Assembly: GCA_934456365.1 (NCBI GenBank)
Contig: CAKSHC010000006.1
Location: 62,001 to 126,000 of the forward strand
Source of the DNA: an uncultured Eubacteriales bacterium
GTDB lineage: Bacteria > Bacillota > Clostridia > Oscillospirales > UMGS1783
Length of the DNA stretch: 64,000 bases
Direction of reading: 5' to 3'
The notes below the pieces were generated by a model. That model ran no database searches. It worked only from the letters and a program-made list of their open reading frames with translations, and was not told the DNA's origin. Below are positions 1 to 7,657 of this stretch, one piece after another. Position 1 is the stretch's first letter. Every line of letters starts with the position of its first letter. A program made the translations under genes and the position numbers.

Positions 1-430
1 CCGTACCCACGGCGTCCATAACCGCGCAAAGCTCGATGAAATCGTCGAAAAAGCCCTGCGCGCCGCCGCCATCTGGGACGAAACCCGCGACCGCCTCTCC
101 CAAAACGCCCTCGGCCTCTCGGGCGGCCAGCAGCAAAGGCTCTGCATCGCCCGCGCCCTCGCCGTCGAGCCAAACGTCCTGCTCATGGACGAGCCCACCT
201 CCGCCCTCGACCCCATCTCCACCTCCAAAATCGAGGAGCTGGCCAGCGAGCTGAAGAAAAACTATACCATCGTCATCGTCACCCATAATATGCAGCAGGC
301 CGTGCGTATCTCCGACCAAACCGCCTTCTTCCTGCTCGGCGACCTGGTCGAAAGCGGCCCCACCGAAAAAATCTTCTCCGATCCGGCCGACCGCCGCACG
401 GAGGATTATATCACTGGGAGGTTCGGATAA
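1..430 (+). CDS. pstB: Phosphate ABC transporter ATP-binding protein PstB (5' end outside window)
   Basis: C-terminal part of the ATPase subunit of the PstSCAB phosphate importer, which powers phosphate uptake at the inner face of the membrane. The frame enters from the left edge (first full codon at base 2) and is open well upstream of the first in-window ATG at 185. Visible are the ABC signature LSGGQQQRL (bases 116-142), a Walker B with catalytic Glu (LLMDEPTSALD) and the H-loop VTHN. The ending DYITGRFG is typical of PstB. The stop overlaps the phoU start (TAATG), indicating translational coupling. Family assignment is firm because of these motifs and the phoU neighbour. Confidence 0.95.
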   Translation, partial: RTHGVHNRAKLDEIVEKALRAAAIWDETRDRLSQNALGLSGGQQQRLCIARALAVEPNVLLMDEPTSALDPISTSKIEELASELKKNYTIVIVTHNMQQAVRISDQTAFFLLGDLVESGPTEKIFSDPADRRTEDYITGRFG

Positions 431-1074
431 TGAGAAGCCAATTCGATAACCAGCTCGCCCGCCTCGATCAGGAAATGATCGAAATGGGCAAGCTCTGCGA
501 ACAGTCCATCGACCTCGCCGCCCGCGCCCTCGCCTCGGGCGACCCGGAATCCGCCCGTAAAATCGGGCCCTTCGACGCCGAGATCGACCGCAAGGAGCGC
601 GAAATCGAAGCCCTCTGCTTGAAGCTCCTGCTCCAGCAGCAGCCCGTCGCCCGGGACCTGCGCCAGATTTCCGCCGCCCTGAAAATGGTCACCGATATGG
701 AACGCATCGGCGACCAGGCCGAGGATATCGCCGAGATCATCCTCCTCCAGAAGGAAAACACCCCCGGCGACCCGCTTCTGCAGGAAATGGCCCGCGCCGC
801 CATCCAAATGGTCAACCAGAGCGTAGACGCCTTCGTCACCCGCAGCGTCCCCCTCGCCGAAAAGGTCATCCAGGCCGACGATGCCGTCGATTCCTGCTTC
901 GACCAGGTCAAAAAAGCCCTCGTCCGCCAAATCGCCGCCGACCCCTCGGAGGGGGAGCGCACCGTCGACACGCTCATCATCGCCAAATACTTCGAGCGTA
1001 TCGCCGACCACGCCGTCAATATCGCCGAGTGGGTCATCTTCTCGGTCACCGGCGTTCATATCCAAACCGAGTAA
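430..1074 (+). CDS. phoU: Phosphate signalling/transport regulator PhoU
   Basis: 214-residue cytoplasmic helical protein, normal PhoU length, made of two repeated three-helix bundles. It links PstSCAB activity to the PhoR/PhoB-type two-component system and limits phosphate uptake. PhoU hallmarks are the metal-binding pattern in each half, here DMERIGDQAEDIAE (about residues 75-90) and KYFERIADHAVNIAEW near residues 190-205. The start ATG shares one base with the pstB stop, so the two are co-transcribed and coupled. An intrinsic terminator follows 17 bases after the stop, ending the phosphate operon. Confidence 0.95.
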   Translation: MRSQFDNQLARLDQEMIEMGKLCEQSIDLAARALASGDPESARKIGPFDAEIDRKEREIEALCLKLLLQQQPVARDLRQISAALKMVTDMERIGDQAEDIAEIILLQKENTPGDPLLQEMARAAIQMVNQSVDAFVTRSVPLAEKVIQADDAVDSCFDQVKKALVRQIAADPSEGERTVDTLIIAKYFERIADHAVNIAEWVIFSVTGVHIQTE

Positions 1075-1090
1075 AAATGAGTAAAAAGAA

Positions 1091-1116
1091 ATGGCACCGC
1101 AGGTGCCATTTTTTTT
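1091..1116. terminator. Bidirectional intrinsic terminator between phoU and the 3D-domain gene
   Basis: An 8-bp stem ATGGCACC/GGTGCCAT with loop GCA is flanked by A-rich sequence on the left and an eight-T run on the right, so it can end transcription from both converging genes. Confidence 0.85.
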
Positions 1117-1120
1117 ATTC

Positions 1121-2353
1121 TCAATCCGCCAAAACGTAGATCCGCACCGCCCGGCGGCCCCAGCTGTAGCATTCGTCCACCGAGTAAAAGTAAAGATCCA
1201 CAATGTCGCCGTTGACAGCGCCTCCCGTGTCCTGCGCCTCGCAGTAGCCGTAGTCGGGCGAGCCGTCCAGGCTCTGAATGTAAAGCCGCGTCCCCAGCGG
1301 AATGCGCCGCGGATCCACCGCAACGTAGCCCTTCTGCACCCGCTTTCCGGTCGCCGTCGTCCCGCCCGGAATGCAGTAGGCCGTCGCCTCGCCGATGAAG
1401 ATTTCCACAGCGTCGCTCGGCACTCCCTCGCCCTGCCCGCGAATGGGCTGGGCCGAGTAGCGCACGGTCACCGTCGGCTCGGAAATCGTCTCGCTCGTGA
1501 TCTCCTCCACCGATTCGATCACCCCATCCACATACGTCCGCCAGGCCGTCACCATCCGCAGCCCCGGCCGCCCCAACGCCTCCAGCGTTTCGGTGCCGAG
1601 CTCCGGCTGGGTCTGATCGTCGATCGGCGAGGGAATCTCTTCTTCGTAGGTCTCCTCCCGCCGCTCCACCCGGTTGAGCACCAGGGAGCAGTCGGCGTAA
1701 AGCGGGCCGTCGAGCGAAAAGCGGTCGTCCGCGTCCAGCGTTTTGCCAAAGGCCGCCAGAACCTCCTCCGGCGTCGCCCCTGAGGGCAGCGTCCGGGTAA
1801 CGGTCTCGCCGTCCGCCGTGAGCGTCACCTCAAATTCCGTGCGCACCAGAACCTGCGTGTTCATCGGCGAAACGGCTGTTTCCACCAGATAATCGGTGTC
1901 GGCCAGGGGCTTCCCGGCCTGTTCCACCGCCCGGCGCGCCGAACGGGTGAAGGAAAAGAGCAGAAGATGCTCGCCCTGATAATCGATGTCGTAGCGCCGC
2001 AGCGTCAGAGAAAGCAGGCAAACAGCCCCCAAAAAGCCCGCCAAAATCAGCGCAGCCAGCTTGACCGGCCGGATCGGCCGCCGCGAGCGAACGGGAACGG
2101 GCGCCGCATGAAAATCGTGCGGCGGCTTTTCCTCCCAGCCTTCCGGGGTAAGTCCGTCCGCCGCTTTTTCTGCCGGGTGAACGGCTTCGGCTTCCTTTGA
2201 AACAGAAGCTGTTTCCTCATCGGAAAGGGGAGAGGGTGCCACATCTTCTGCCGATTTTTTGGCAGAAGGAGCAAACTCCCGTAAAATGTCGTCGATTTCG
2301 TCCTGTGCAAAGCGAAAATCGGAAGAATTCGGATTCAAAAAGGAAACCTCCAA
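1121..2353 (-). CDS. Membrane-anchored cell-wall protein with DUF348, G5 and 3D domains
   Basis: 410 residues. An acidic N-terminal cytoplasmic segment (1-95) is followed by one membrane helix (about 98-118). Outside follow a DUF348-type ubiquitin-like segment (about 150-205), a G5 domain (about 225-300) and a C-terminal 3D domain (about 318-408). The 3D domain shows the conserved Asp-rich pattern: TATGKRVQKGYVAVDP, PLGTRLYI, AQDTGGAVNGDIVDLYF. The architecture resembles the YabE/Rpf-like family of Firmicutes, thought to act on peptidoglycan; the 3D fold is related to lytic transglycosylase barrels. Remodelling of the wall is inferred from the family. The gene converges on phoU and shares its terminator. 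Confidence 0.85.
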   Translation of the reverse strand: MEVSFLNPNSSDFRFAQDEIDDILREFAPSAKKSAEDVAPSPLSDEETASVSKEAEAVHPAEKAADGLTPEGWEEKPPHDFHAAPVPVRSRRPIRPVKLAALILAGFLGAVCLLSLTLRRYDIDYQGEHLLLFSFTRSARRAVEQAGKPLADTDYLVETAVSPMNTQVLVRTEFEVTLTADGETVTRTLPSGATPEEVLAAFGKTLDADDRFSLDGPLYADCSLVLNRVERREETYEEEIPSPIDDQTQPELGTETLEALGRPGLRMVTAWRTYVDGVIESVEEITSETISEPTVTVRYSAQPIRGQGEGVPSDAVEIFIGEATAYCIPGGTTATGKRVQKGYVAVDPRRIPLGTRLYIQSLDGSPDYGYCEAQDTGGAVNGDIVDLYFYSVDECYSWGRRAVRIYVLAD

Positions 2354-2385
2354 AAACGGTATTCCCTTTTATTATACCCGATTTC

Positions 2386-3546
2386 TTAGGAAAAAGCAAT
2401 CCCCCGCAGTCTTGCGCAGGCTTCCCGCACATCCGCCTCCCGTCCCAAAGCGGAAAAGCGCACAAACCCCTCGCCCCCTTCGCCAAAGCCGCTCCCCGGC
2501 GTCACCGCCAGCCCCAGCTGTGATAAGAGCTGCGAAAAGAAGGCCATCGAGGTCATTTTTCCCGGCGTTTTTGCCCATAGATACGGGGAATTTTCCCCTC
2601 CGTAAACCGAAAGGCTCGCGCCCTCCAAAGCTTCCCGCAGCCGGTCGGCGTTTTTCTGCGCCCGCGCAATGGCCGGATAAAGCTCCTTCGGATGCGCCAG
2701 AACAGCCGCCGCCGCGCATTGCACCGGGTAGGCCACCCCGTTGAAGCGGCAGGCCTGCCGTCGGGCAAAATAGGGGCCGATCCCGGTTTCCTCCGGGATC
2801 AGGGAAAAGCCGCAGCGCAGCCCCGTGAAGGCCGCCGCCTTGGAAAAGCTCCCCACCTCGATCGCGCAGCCGCGCGCCCCGTCGATCTCAAAAATGCTCG
2901 CCGGCAAAAGCGGATCGCGCAGAAAGGCGCGGTAGGCCGCGTCAAACAGGATCAGAGAGCCGCTTTGCCGGGCAAAATCCACCGTCGCTTCCAGAGTTTT
3001 CCGGGTCAGCACCGTGCCCGTCGGATTGTCCGGCGAGCAAAGGTAGATCAAACAGGGGCGATCGGGGAGAGGCGGCTGAAAGCCGTTTGCGGGATTTTGC
3101 GCAAGGGGTAAGAGCGCGCGCCCCGCCAGCAGAGCCGCGTCGCGCACCGCCGGATAGCAGGGATCGCCCAAAGCCAGAGGCAGAGCCGGATCGAAAAGAG
3201 AAAGCAGATTGCCCAGATCGCTCTTGGCCCCGTCGGACACAAAGAATTCCCCCGGCCGGAAAATCAGCCCCCGCGCCCGATAGGAGGCGCAGAGCGCGTC
3301 GCGCAGAAAGGGCTCGCCCCCGTCGGGCGGATAGCCGTGAAAAGAGCCCGCTCGCCCCATCCGGGCCGCTGCGCGCCGAAGCGCCCAAACAGCCGAACGG
3401 GGGAGCGGGCCGCCCACATCTCCGATTGAAAGGGAAATGATCTTTCGTGAGTCGTTCCCCGTTTTCCGCTGCGCCTCCACCCGGCGAGCCACTTCGGAAA
3501 ACAGGTAATTTTTCGGGAGCAGAGAAAATCCGTCTTGAATTTTCGT
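2386..3546 (-). CDS. dapL: LL-diaminopimelate aminotransferase, apparently with an ACG start codon
   Basis: PLP enzyme that converts tetrahydrodipicolinate directly to LL-diaminopimelate for lysine and peptidoglycan. Family motifs: SDGAKSDLGNL, CSPDNPTGT, FDAAYRAFL and the PLP-lysine region VGSFSKAAAFTGLRCGF. The first usual start (GTG at 3492) would remove a conserved N-terminus: upstream and in frame the sequence reads KIQDGF...NYLFSEVARRV, which matches the family's opening. The only codon properly placed behind the AGGAGG (3559-3554) is ACG at 3546-3544, 7 bases away, giving 386 residues, the usual length. No ATG, GTG or TTG lies between. The ribosome site overlaps the stop of glutamine synthetase III copy 1, so the two genes are coupled. 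Confidence 0.85.
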   Translation of the reverse strand, partial: TKIQDGFSLLPKNYLFSEVARRVEAQRKTGNDSRKIISLSIGDVGGPLPRSAVWALRRAAARMGRAGSFHGYPPDGGEPFLRDALCASYRARGLIFRPGEFFVSDGAKSDLGNLLSLFDPALPLALGDPCYPAVRDAALLAGRALLPLAQNPANGFQPPLPDRPCLIYLCSPDNPTGTVLTRKTLEATVDFARQSGSLILFDAAYRAFLRDPLLPASIFEIDGARGCAIEVGSFSKAAAFTGLRCGFSLIPEETGIGPYFARRQACRFNGVAYPVQCAAAAVLAHPKELYPAIARAQKNADRLREALEGASLSVYGGENSPYLWAKTPGKMTSMAFFSQLLSQLGLAVTPGSGFGEGGEGFVRFSALGREADVREACARLRGIAFS

Positions 3547-3558
3547 GCCCTTTCCTCC

Positions 3559-5643
3559 TTACATGCGGAACATCAGATCAAAATAGGTCGGCAAAGGCCA
3601 AACGGCTTCGTCGGTGTGCTCCTCGAGGAAATCGCAGCGCTCGCGCAGCTGCTCCATCGCCGGGATCACCCGGCTGTGGTAAAAGCGCGCCTTTTCGTAA
3701 GCGTCGCCGACGGCCGCCGCTTCGCGGGTCTCGGCGTCCAGCTCGGTCAGATCCTCGTGGATCTGGGTCAGCGTGCTGTGCAGAAGCCCAACGGTGCCCC
3801 GGTAAAGCGCGCTTTCGCCCACCGCGCGCTCCACCCCCGGCAGATACCCCGCAAGCTTGCCGCAGAAATTCATCCCCGCCGGCAGGATCTCGCGGTGCAC
3901 CATGCCCGAAAGGGTCAGCGCCTCGATGTGGACCGTCTTGGCGTATTTCTCCAGCTCGATCTCATAGCGCGCCCGGCATTCCTCTTCGGAGAAAACCCCC
4001 GTGCGCGCAAAGAGCGCGATGTTTTTCTCGGCCGTGATCACGGGCAGAACATCCACCGTGCAGCGGTAGTTGGGCAGCCCCAGCTCCTCGGCGCGGCGCA
4101 CCCAGCTTTCGGTGTAGCCGTTCCCGTTAAAGATTATGCGCTCATGGGCGCGTAAAGTATCGGTAATCAGAGAATTCACATTTTCTCCCGCCTCGAGCCG
4201 GTCGGCCAGATCGGAAAGCGCGTCGGCCACAATGGCGTTGAGAACCGTGCAGGAATCCGAAACCGAGGCCGAGGAGCCGCAGCTGCGGAATTCGAATTTG
4301 TTGCCGGTGAAGGCAAAAGGCGAGGTGCGGTTGCGGTCGGTGTTGTCGCGCGGCAGCGGCGGCAGAGCCCCCACCCCGATCTTGAGCGTCTTGCCGTCCG
4401 GCTGCTCGTAGGGCGTGTCGCGGATCAGGGAATCCACCACCGCGCCCAGCTCGTCGCCCAGGAAGATCGAAAGGATCGCCGGCGGCGCCTCGTTGCCGCC
4501 CAGGCGCAGATCGTTGCCCGCCGAGGAAATGGAAAAGCGCAGCAGATCGGCATGCTCATCCACCGCCCGGATCACCGCCGCCAAAAACAGGAGGAAGCGC
4601 GTGTTCTCGTGCGGCGTCGTGCCCGGATCCAGCAGCACGATCCCGTCGTCGGTGCAAAGCGACCAGTTGTTGTGCTTGCCCGAGCCGTTGACTCCCGCAA
4701 AGGGCTTCTCGTGCAGAAGACAGGCTAAATTGTGCTTCTTGGCGATCTTGCGCATGGTCGTCATGATCAGCTGGTTCTGATCGCAGGCGATGTTGGCCGT
4801 GGCGTAGATCGGAGCCAGCTCGTGCTGCGCTGGGGCCACCTCGTTGTGGCGCGTCTTGGAGGGCACCCCCAGCGCCCACAGCTGATCGTCCAGATCCTGC
4901 ATGAAGGCCGTCACCCGGCGCTTGATGCGCCCGTAGTAGTGGTCGTCCATCTCCTGCCCCTTGGGCGCGCGGGCTCCCAGCAGCGTGCGCCCGCAGAGCA
5001 TCAGATCCTGCCGCTTTTTATAGAAATCGCGGTCGACCAGGAAATATTCCTGCTCCGGGCCGCAGGTCGCGATCACCCGGCGCGAGGTTTCGTTGCCCAG
5101 CGCCCGCAGAACCCGCATCGCGCTGCGGTTGAGCGTTTCCATCGAGCGCAGAAGAGGGGTCTTCTTGTCCAGCGCCTGCCCGTTGTAGGAGCAGAAAGCG
5201 GTGGGGATGTAGAGCGTTTTGTCACAGATGAAGGCCGGGGAGGTGCAGTCCCAGGCAGTGTAGCCCCGAGCCTCAAAGGTGTCGCGCAGCCCGCCCGAAG
5301 GCAGGGAGGAGGCGTCGGCCTCGCCGCGCGCCAGCATTTTGCCCGAAAAAGCCGTCAGCGGCTCGCCGTCGGGGGTGAGATCCAGGAAGCTCTCATGCTT
5401 TTCCGCCGTGATGTCGGTGTGCGGGGAAAACCAGTGGGTGAAATGCGTGGCGCCCTTTTCCAGCGCCCAGTCCTTCATGGCGGCGGCCACCTCGTCGGCC
5501 ACCTGCGCCGAAAGCGCCTCGCCCTCCTCAATGGAGCGATGCAGCGCCCGATAGGTTTCGGCCGAGAGCCGCTGGCGCATCGTATGATCGCTGAAACACA
5601 GCCTTCCGAAGCCCTCCAGCCCGCTTTTTTCACGTTCAGACAT
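3559..5643 (-). CDS. glnN: Glutamine synthetase type III, copy 1
   Basis: 694 residues, normal for the dodecameric GSIII family. It makes glutamine from glutamate, ammonia and ATP in the cytoplasm. Landmarks include HFTHWFSPHT, GPEQEYFLVD, NEVAPAQHELAPIY, VNGSGKHNNWSL, RLGGNEAPPAI and RTSPFAFTGNKFEFR. The start ATG is preceded by AAAAAGGAGAG. It is the first gene of a two-gene leftward unit with dapL. A possible promoter lies in the upstream AT-rich gap (TTGCAA-N17-TATCGT on the minus strand), but I see no hexaloop/terminator leader like the one in front of glnN copy 2. It is one of three glutamine synthetases in the window. Confidence 0.95.
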   Translation of the reverse strand: MSEREKSGLEGFGRLCFSDHTMRQRLSAETYRALHRSIEEGEALSAQVADEVAAAMKDWALEKGATHFTHWFSPHTDITAEKHESFLDLTPDGEPLTAFSGKMLARGEADASSLPSGGLRDTFEARGYTAWDCTSPAFICDKTLYIPTAFCSYNGQALDKKTPLLRSMETLNRSAMRVLRALGNETSRRVIATCGPEQEYFLVDRDFYKKRQDLMLCGRTLLGARAPKGQEMDDHYYGRIKRRVTAFMQDLDDQLWALGVPSKTRHNEVAPAQHELAPIYATANIACDQNQLIMTTMRKIAKKHNLACLLHEKPFAGVNGSGKHNNWSLCTDDGIVLLDPGTTPHENTRFLLFLAAVIRAVDEHADLLRFSISSAGNDLRLGGNEAPPAILSIFLGDELGAVVDSLIRDTPYEQPDGKTLKIGVGALPPLPRDNTDRNRTSPFAFTGNKFEFRSCGSSASVSDSCTVLNAIVADALSDLADRLEAGENVNSLITDTLRAHERIIFNGNGYTESWVRRAEELGLPNYRCTVDVLPVITAEKNIALFARTGVFSEEECRARYEIELEKYAKTVHIEALTLSGMVHREILPAGMNFCGKLAGYLPGVERAVGESALYRGTVGLLHSTLTQIHEDLTELDAETREAAAVGDAYEKARFYHSRVIPAMEQLRERCDFLEEHTDEAVWPLPTYFDLMFRM

Positions 5644-5833
5644 GAGATTTTCTCTCCTTTTTTACGTTTTTTGCCTTTTTATGATTCAAAAATTGCCGGA
5701 AAACGAATGCAAACACACCCTTAACGATACCAAAACCGGCGAAAAATTGCAAGGGATTTCCCGGATTTTCAATCCAAACGCAGAGAAAAAAGAAAAAGTT
5801 TCTAAAAATCCGCCTCTTTTTTTGCAAATCTGC

Positions 5834-5862
5834 TTGCAAATTCGGGCGTTTTGATGGATAAT
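5834..5862 (+). promoter_or_regulatory. Promoter for the SDR pair
   Basis: TTGCAA (5834-5839), 17-base spacer, GATAAT (5857-5862). It lies 38 bases before the first SDR start, which has the ribosome site AGGAGG. Two nearby TTGCAA copies (5822-5827 and 5834-5839) could be regulator contacts, but this is speculative. The rest of the 5644-5900 gap is AT-rich and holds nothing else I recognise. Confidence 0.6.
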
Positions 5863-5900
5863 AGAGGCGGCAAAAATAAAAATTTCAGGAGGAATCAATC

Positions 5901-6686
5901 ATGTTGCGCACAGAACTTACCGGAAAAGTCGCCGTTATCACGGCGGGCGCCGGCGTGATCGGCAAGGAAATTGTCAAAACCTTCGCCGCATCGGGCGCCG
6001 CAGTCGCCGTTTGCGACAAGGATCTGGCCGCCGCGAAAGAGGTTGCCGCATCCGTCGTGGCCGGCGGCGGCAAGGCTGCTGCTTTCGGAATGGATATCCG
6101 CAAGCAGGCCGAGTTCCCCGCGATCGTGGCTGAGATCGTGAAGACCTTCGGCGGGATCGATATTCTCGTCAACAACGAGAACGAAGAAATCCCCGAGGCC
6201 GACCGCAAAGAGGTGCAGGACATCGATATGGCCGAGTACGACGACCTCATCAACGCAGGGGTCTACGGCATCTACGGCTGGAGCAAGCAGTGCATTCTGG
6301 AGATGGTCAAGCGCGGCGGCGGCAGCGTGGTCAACGTGGTCAGCGTCCGCGGTGTGGTGCCCTGCCCGAACCAGACGGCGATCGTGGCCGTGGCCGGGGC
6401 TCAGGTCGGCTTTACCAGAATGTGGGGCGTCGAGCTCAAGAATGAGCATGTGCGCGTCAACGCGGTGGCGGCCGGTCTTTCCAAGAACGAGAAAAACGCC
6501 GCCGACCTCGCGACCGACGAGGCGGTGGAAAAGAAGATGTCGCATCTGGCCATTCATCGCCTGTGCAACGGCGCGGATATCGCCAATGCCGCCCTCTTCC
6601 TCGCCAGCGACGACGCCGCTTATATCACCGGCGCGGTGCTGCCGGTTGACGGCGGGCTTTCGGCCGGCTATGTGAGAAGCTTCTAA
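5901..6686 (+). CDS. SDR-fold protein lacking the catalytic Tyr and Lys (probable pseudoenzyme)
   Basis: 261 residues, classical short-chain dehydrogenase length. A Rossmann N-terminus (VAVITAGAGVIGKEI, with Ala in place of the second glycine-motif residue) and the C-terminal YITGAVLPVDGG are clear. The usual NNAG is replaced by NNEN. In the active-site helix the YxxxK pair reads Ile161 and Ala165 (segment NQTAIVAVAGAQVGFTR), so normal SDR proton transfer is impossible; the Ser of NVVSVRG remains. It lies 13 bases upstream of a second SDR that aligns with it through this segment (NQCGFVASKFG), so the two are paralogues in one operon. It may be a non-catalytic partner subunit. Substrate unknown. 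Confidence 0.85.
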   Translation: MLRTELTGKVAVITAGAGVIGKEIVKTFAASGAAVAVCDKDLAAAKEVAASVVAGGGKAAAFGMDIRKQAEFPAIVAEIVKTFGGIDILVNNENEEIPEADRKEVQDIDMAEYDDLINAGVYGIYGWSKQCILEMVKRGGGSVVNVVSVRGVVPCPNQTAIVAVAGAQVGFTRMWGVELKNEHVRVNAVAAGLSKNEKNAADLATDEAVEKKMSHLAIHRLCNGADIANAALFLASDDAAYITGAVLPVDGGLSAGYVRSF

Positions 6687-6699
6687 GGAGGAGACAACA

Positions 6700-7602
6700 A
6701 TGGCTATTACTTTCAAACAGGCCTTTGAAGGCCGTTATGGGTACGACAAGCCCTATAAAGCCATGACCGCCGATCTCAAGGATCGCGTGACCATCGTCAC
6801 CGGCGGCTACGGCATCATCGGCGCGGCGATCAGCGAGCTGGCCGCTCAGTGCGGTGCGATCGTGATCGTGGCCGGCCACAACGGCGACAAGGCCGAGGCC
6901 GAAGCCGAAAAGATTCGCAAGGACGGCGGCAAGGCCATGGCCATCAAGGCCGACTTCGCCGATCGCGCCAGCATGGACGCGATGGTCCGGAAGGTGATCG
7001 ACACCTATGGCCGGATCGACAACCTGATCTGCAACGCCGGCATCAACGCCTCCACCAAGCGCGGCCCCATCACCACCTTTGTGGACGAGGATATTCCCCG
7101 CAACATGGAAACCAACCTCAACGGCGGCTGTGTGTATCTCTGCAAGCTCTGCATCCCCTACATGATCAAGCAGGGCGGCGGCAACATCGTCAACACCACT
7201 TCGGTGTGCGGTGTGACCGGCCTTCGCAATCAGTGCGGCTTCGTGGCCAGCAAGTTCGGTATGTCGGCCATCACCAAATCGATGGCGGCCGAGCTGGGCA
7301 AATACAACATCCGCGTCAATGCTCTCGCTCCGGGAAGCCTGCCTTTCCCCGAGGCGATCATGCGCGGCGACTCCAACTGGAGCGCGGCAAGCAACTGGGA
7401 CCATGTGGATCTGGAGGATTACGATAAGAACTTCACCAATCCCCGCTCCATGCTGTTTGATATCCCGGCCCGCCGCCCGGCCTTCCCGAGCGAGATGGCC
7501 GGCCTGGTCGTTTACCTCATCTCCGATGACGCGACCTACACCACCGGACAGGTCATCAGTGTGGACGGCGGCTGGACGGCCTGCTATTCCGGCGATTATT
7601 GA
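6700..7602 (+). CDS. SDR-family oxidoreductase with Phe at the catalytic Tyr position
   Basis: 300 residues, with an N-terminal extension of about 30 residues before the Rossmann fold. The cofactor motif VTGGYGIIG, the CNAG motif, Ser in NTTSVCG and the C-terminal YTTGQVISVDGGW are intact. The active-site YxxxK reads Phe181-Val-Ala-Ser-Lys185 (codon TTC at 7240-7242), so the general acid Tyr is missing. A long insert (about residues 215-260) between the substrate loop and the last strand is larger than usual. It is co-transcribed with the preceding paralogue and followed by a strong terminator. It could be a reductase using another acid, or half of a heteromer; the sequence does not reveal the substrate. 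Confidence 0.85.
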   Translation: MAITFKQAFEGRYGYDKPYKAMTADLKDRVTIVTGGYGIIGAAISELAAQCGAIVIVAGHNGDKAEAEAEKIRKDGGKAMAIKADFADRASMDAMVRKVIDTYGRIDNLICNAGINASTKRGPITTFVDEDIPRNMETNLNGGCVYLCKLCIPYMIKQGGGNIVNTTSVCGVTGLRNQCGFVASKFGMSAITKSMAAELGKYNIRVNALAPGSLPFPEAIMRGDSNWSAASNWDHVDLEDYDKNFTNPRSMLFDIPARRPAFPSEMAGLVVYLISDDATYTTGQVISVDGGWTACYSGDY

Positions 7603-7623
7603 TCGATCTTCCCTGAATCAGAA

Positions 7624-7657
7624 GAGCCCGAAGGAATTTTCCTTCGGGCTCCTTTTT
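7624..7657. terminator. Bidirectional terminator after the SDR operon
   Basis: A long stem GAGCCCGAAGGA/TCCTTCGGGCTC with an AT loop and a five-T run. It also sits at the 3' end of the converging secreted-protein gene. Confidence 0.85.

Noticed and set aside
3490..3492. GTG as the dapL start
   Set aside because: It would delete the conserved N-terminal block and has no ribosome site nearby; the upstream ACG fits both.
5644..5900. Hexaloop/terminator attenuator in front of glutamine synthetase III copy 1
   Set aside because: I looked for the AANGGC hairpin and a leader terminator and found neither.
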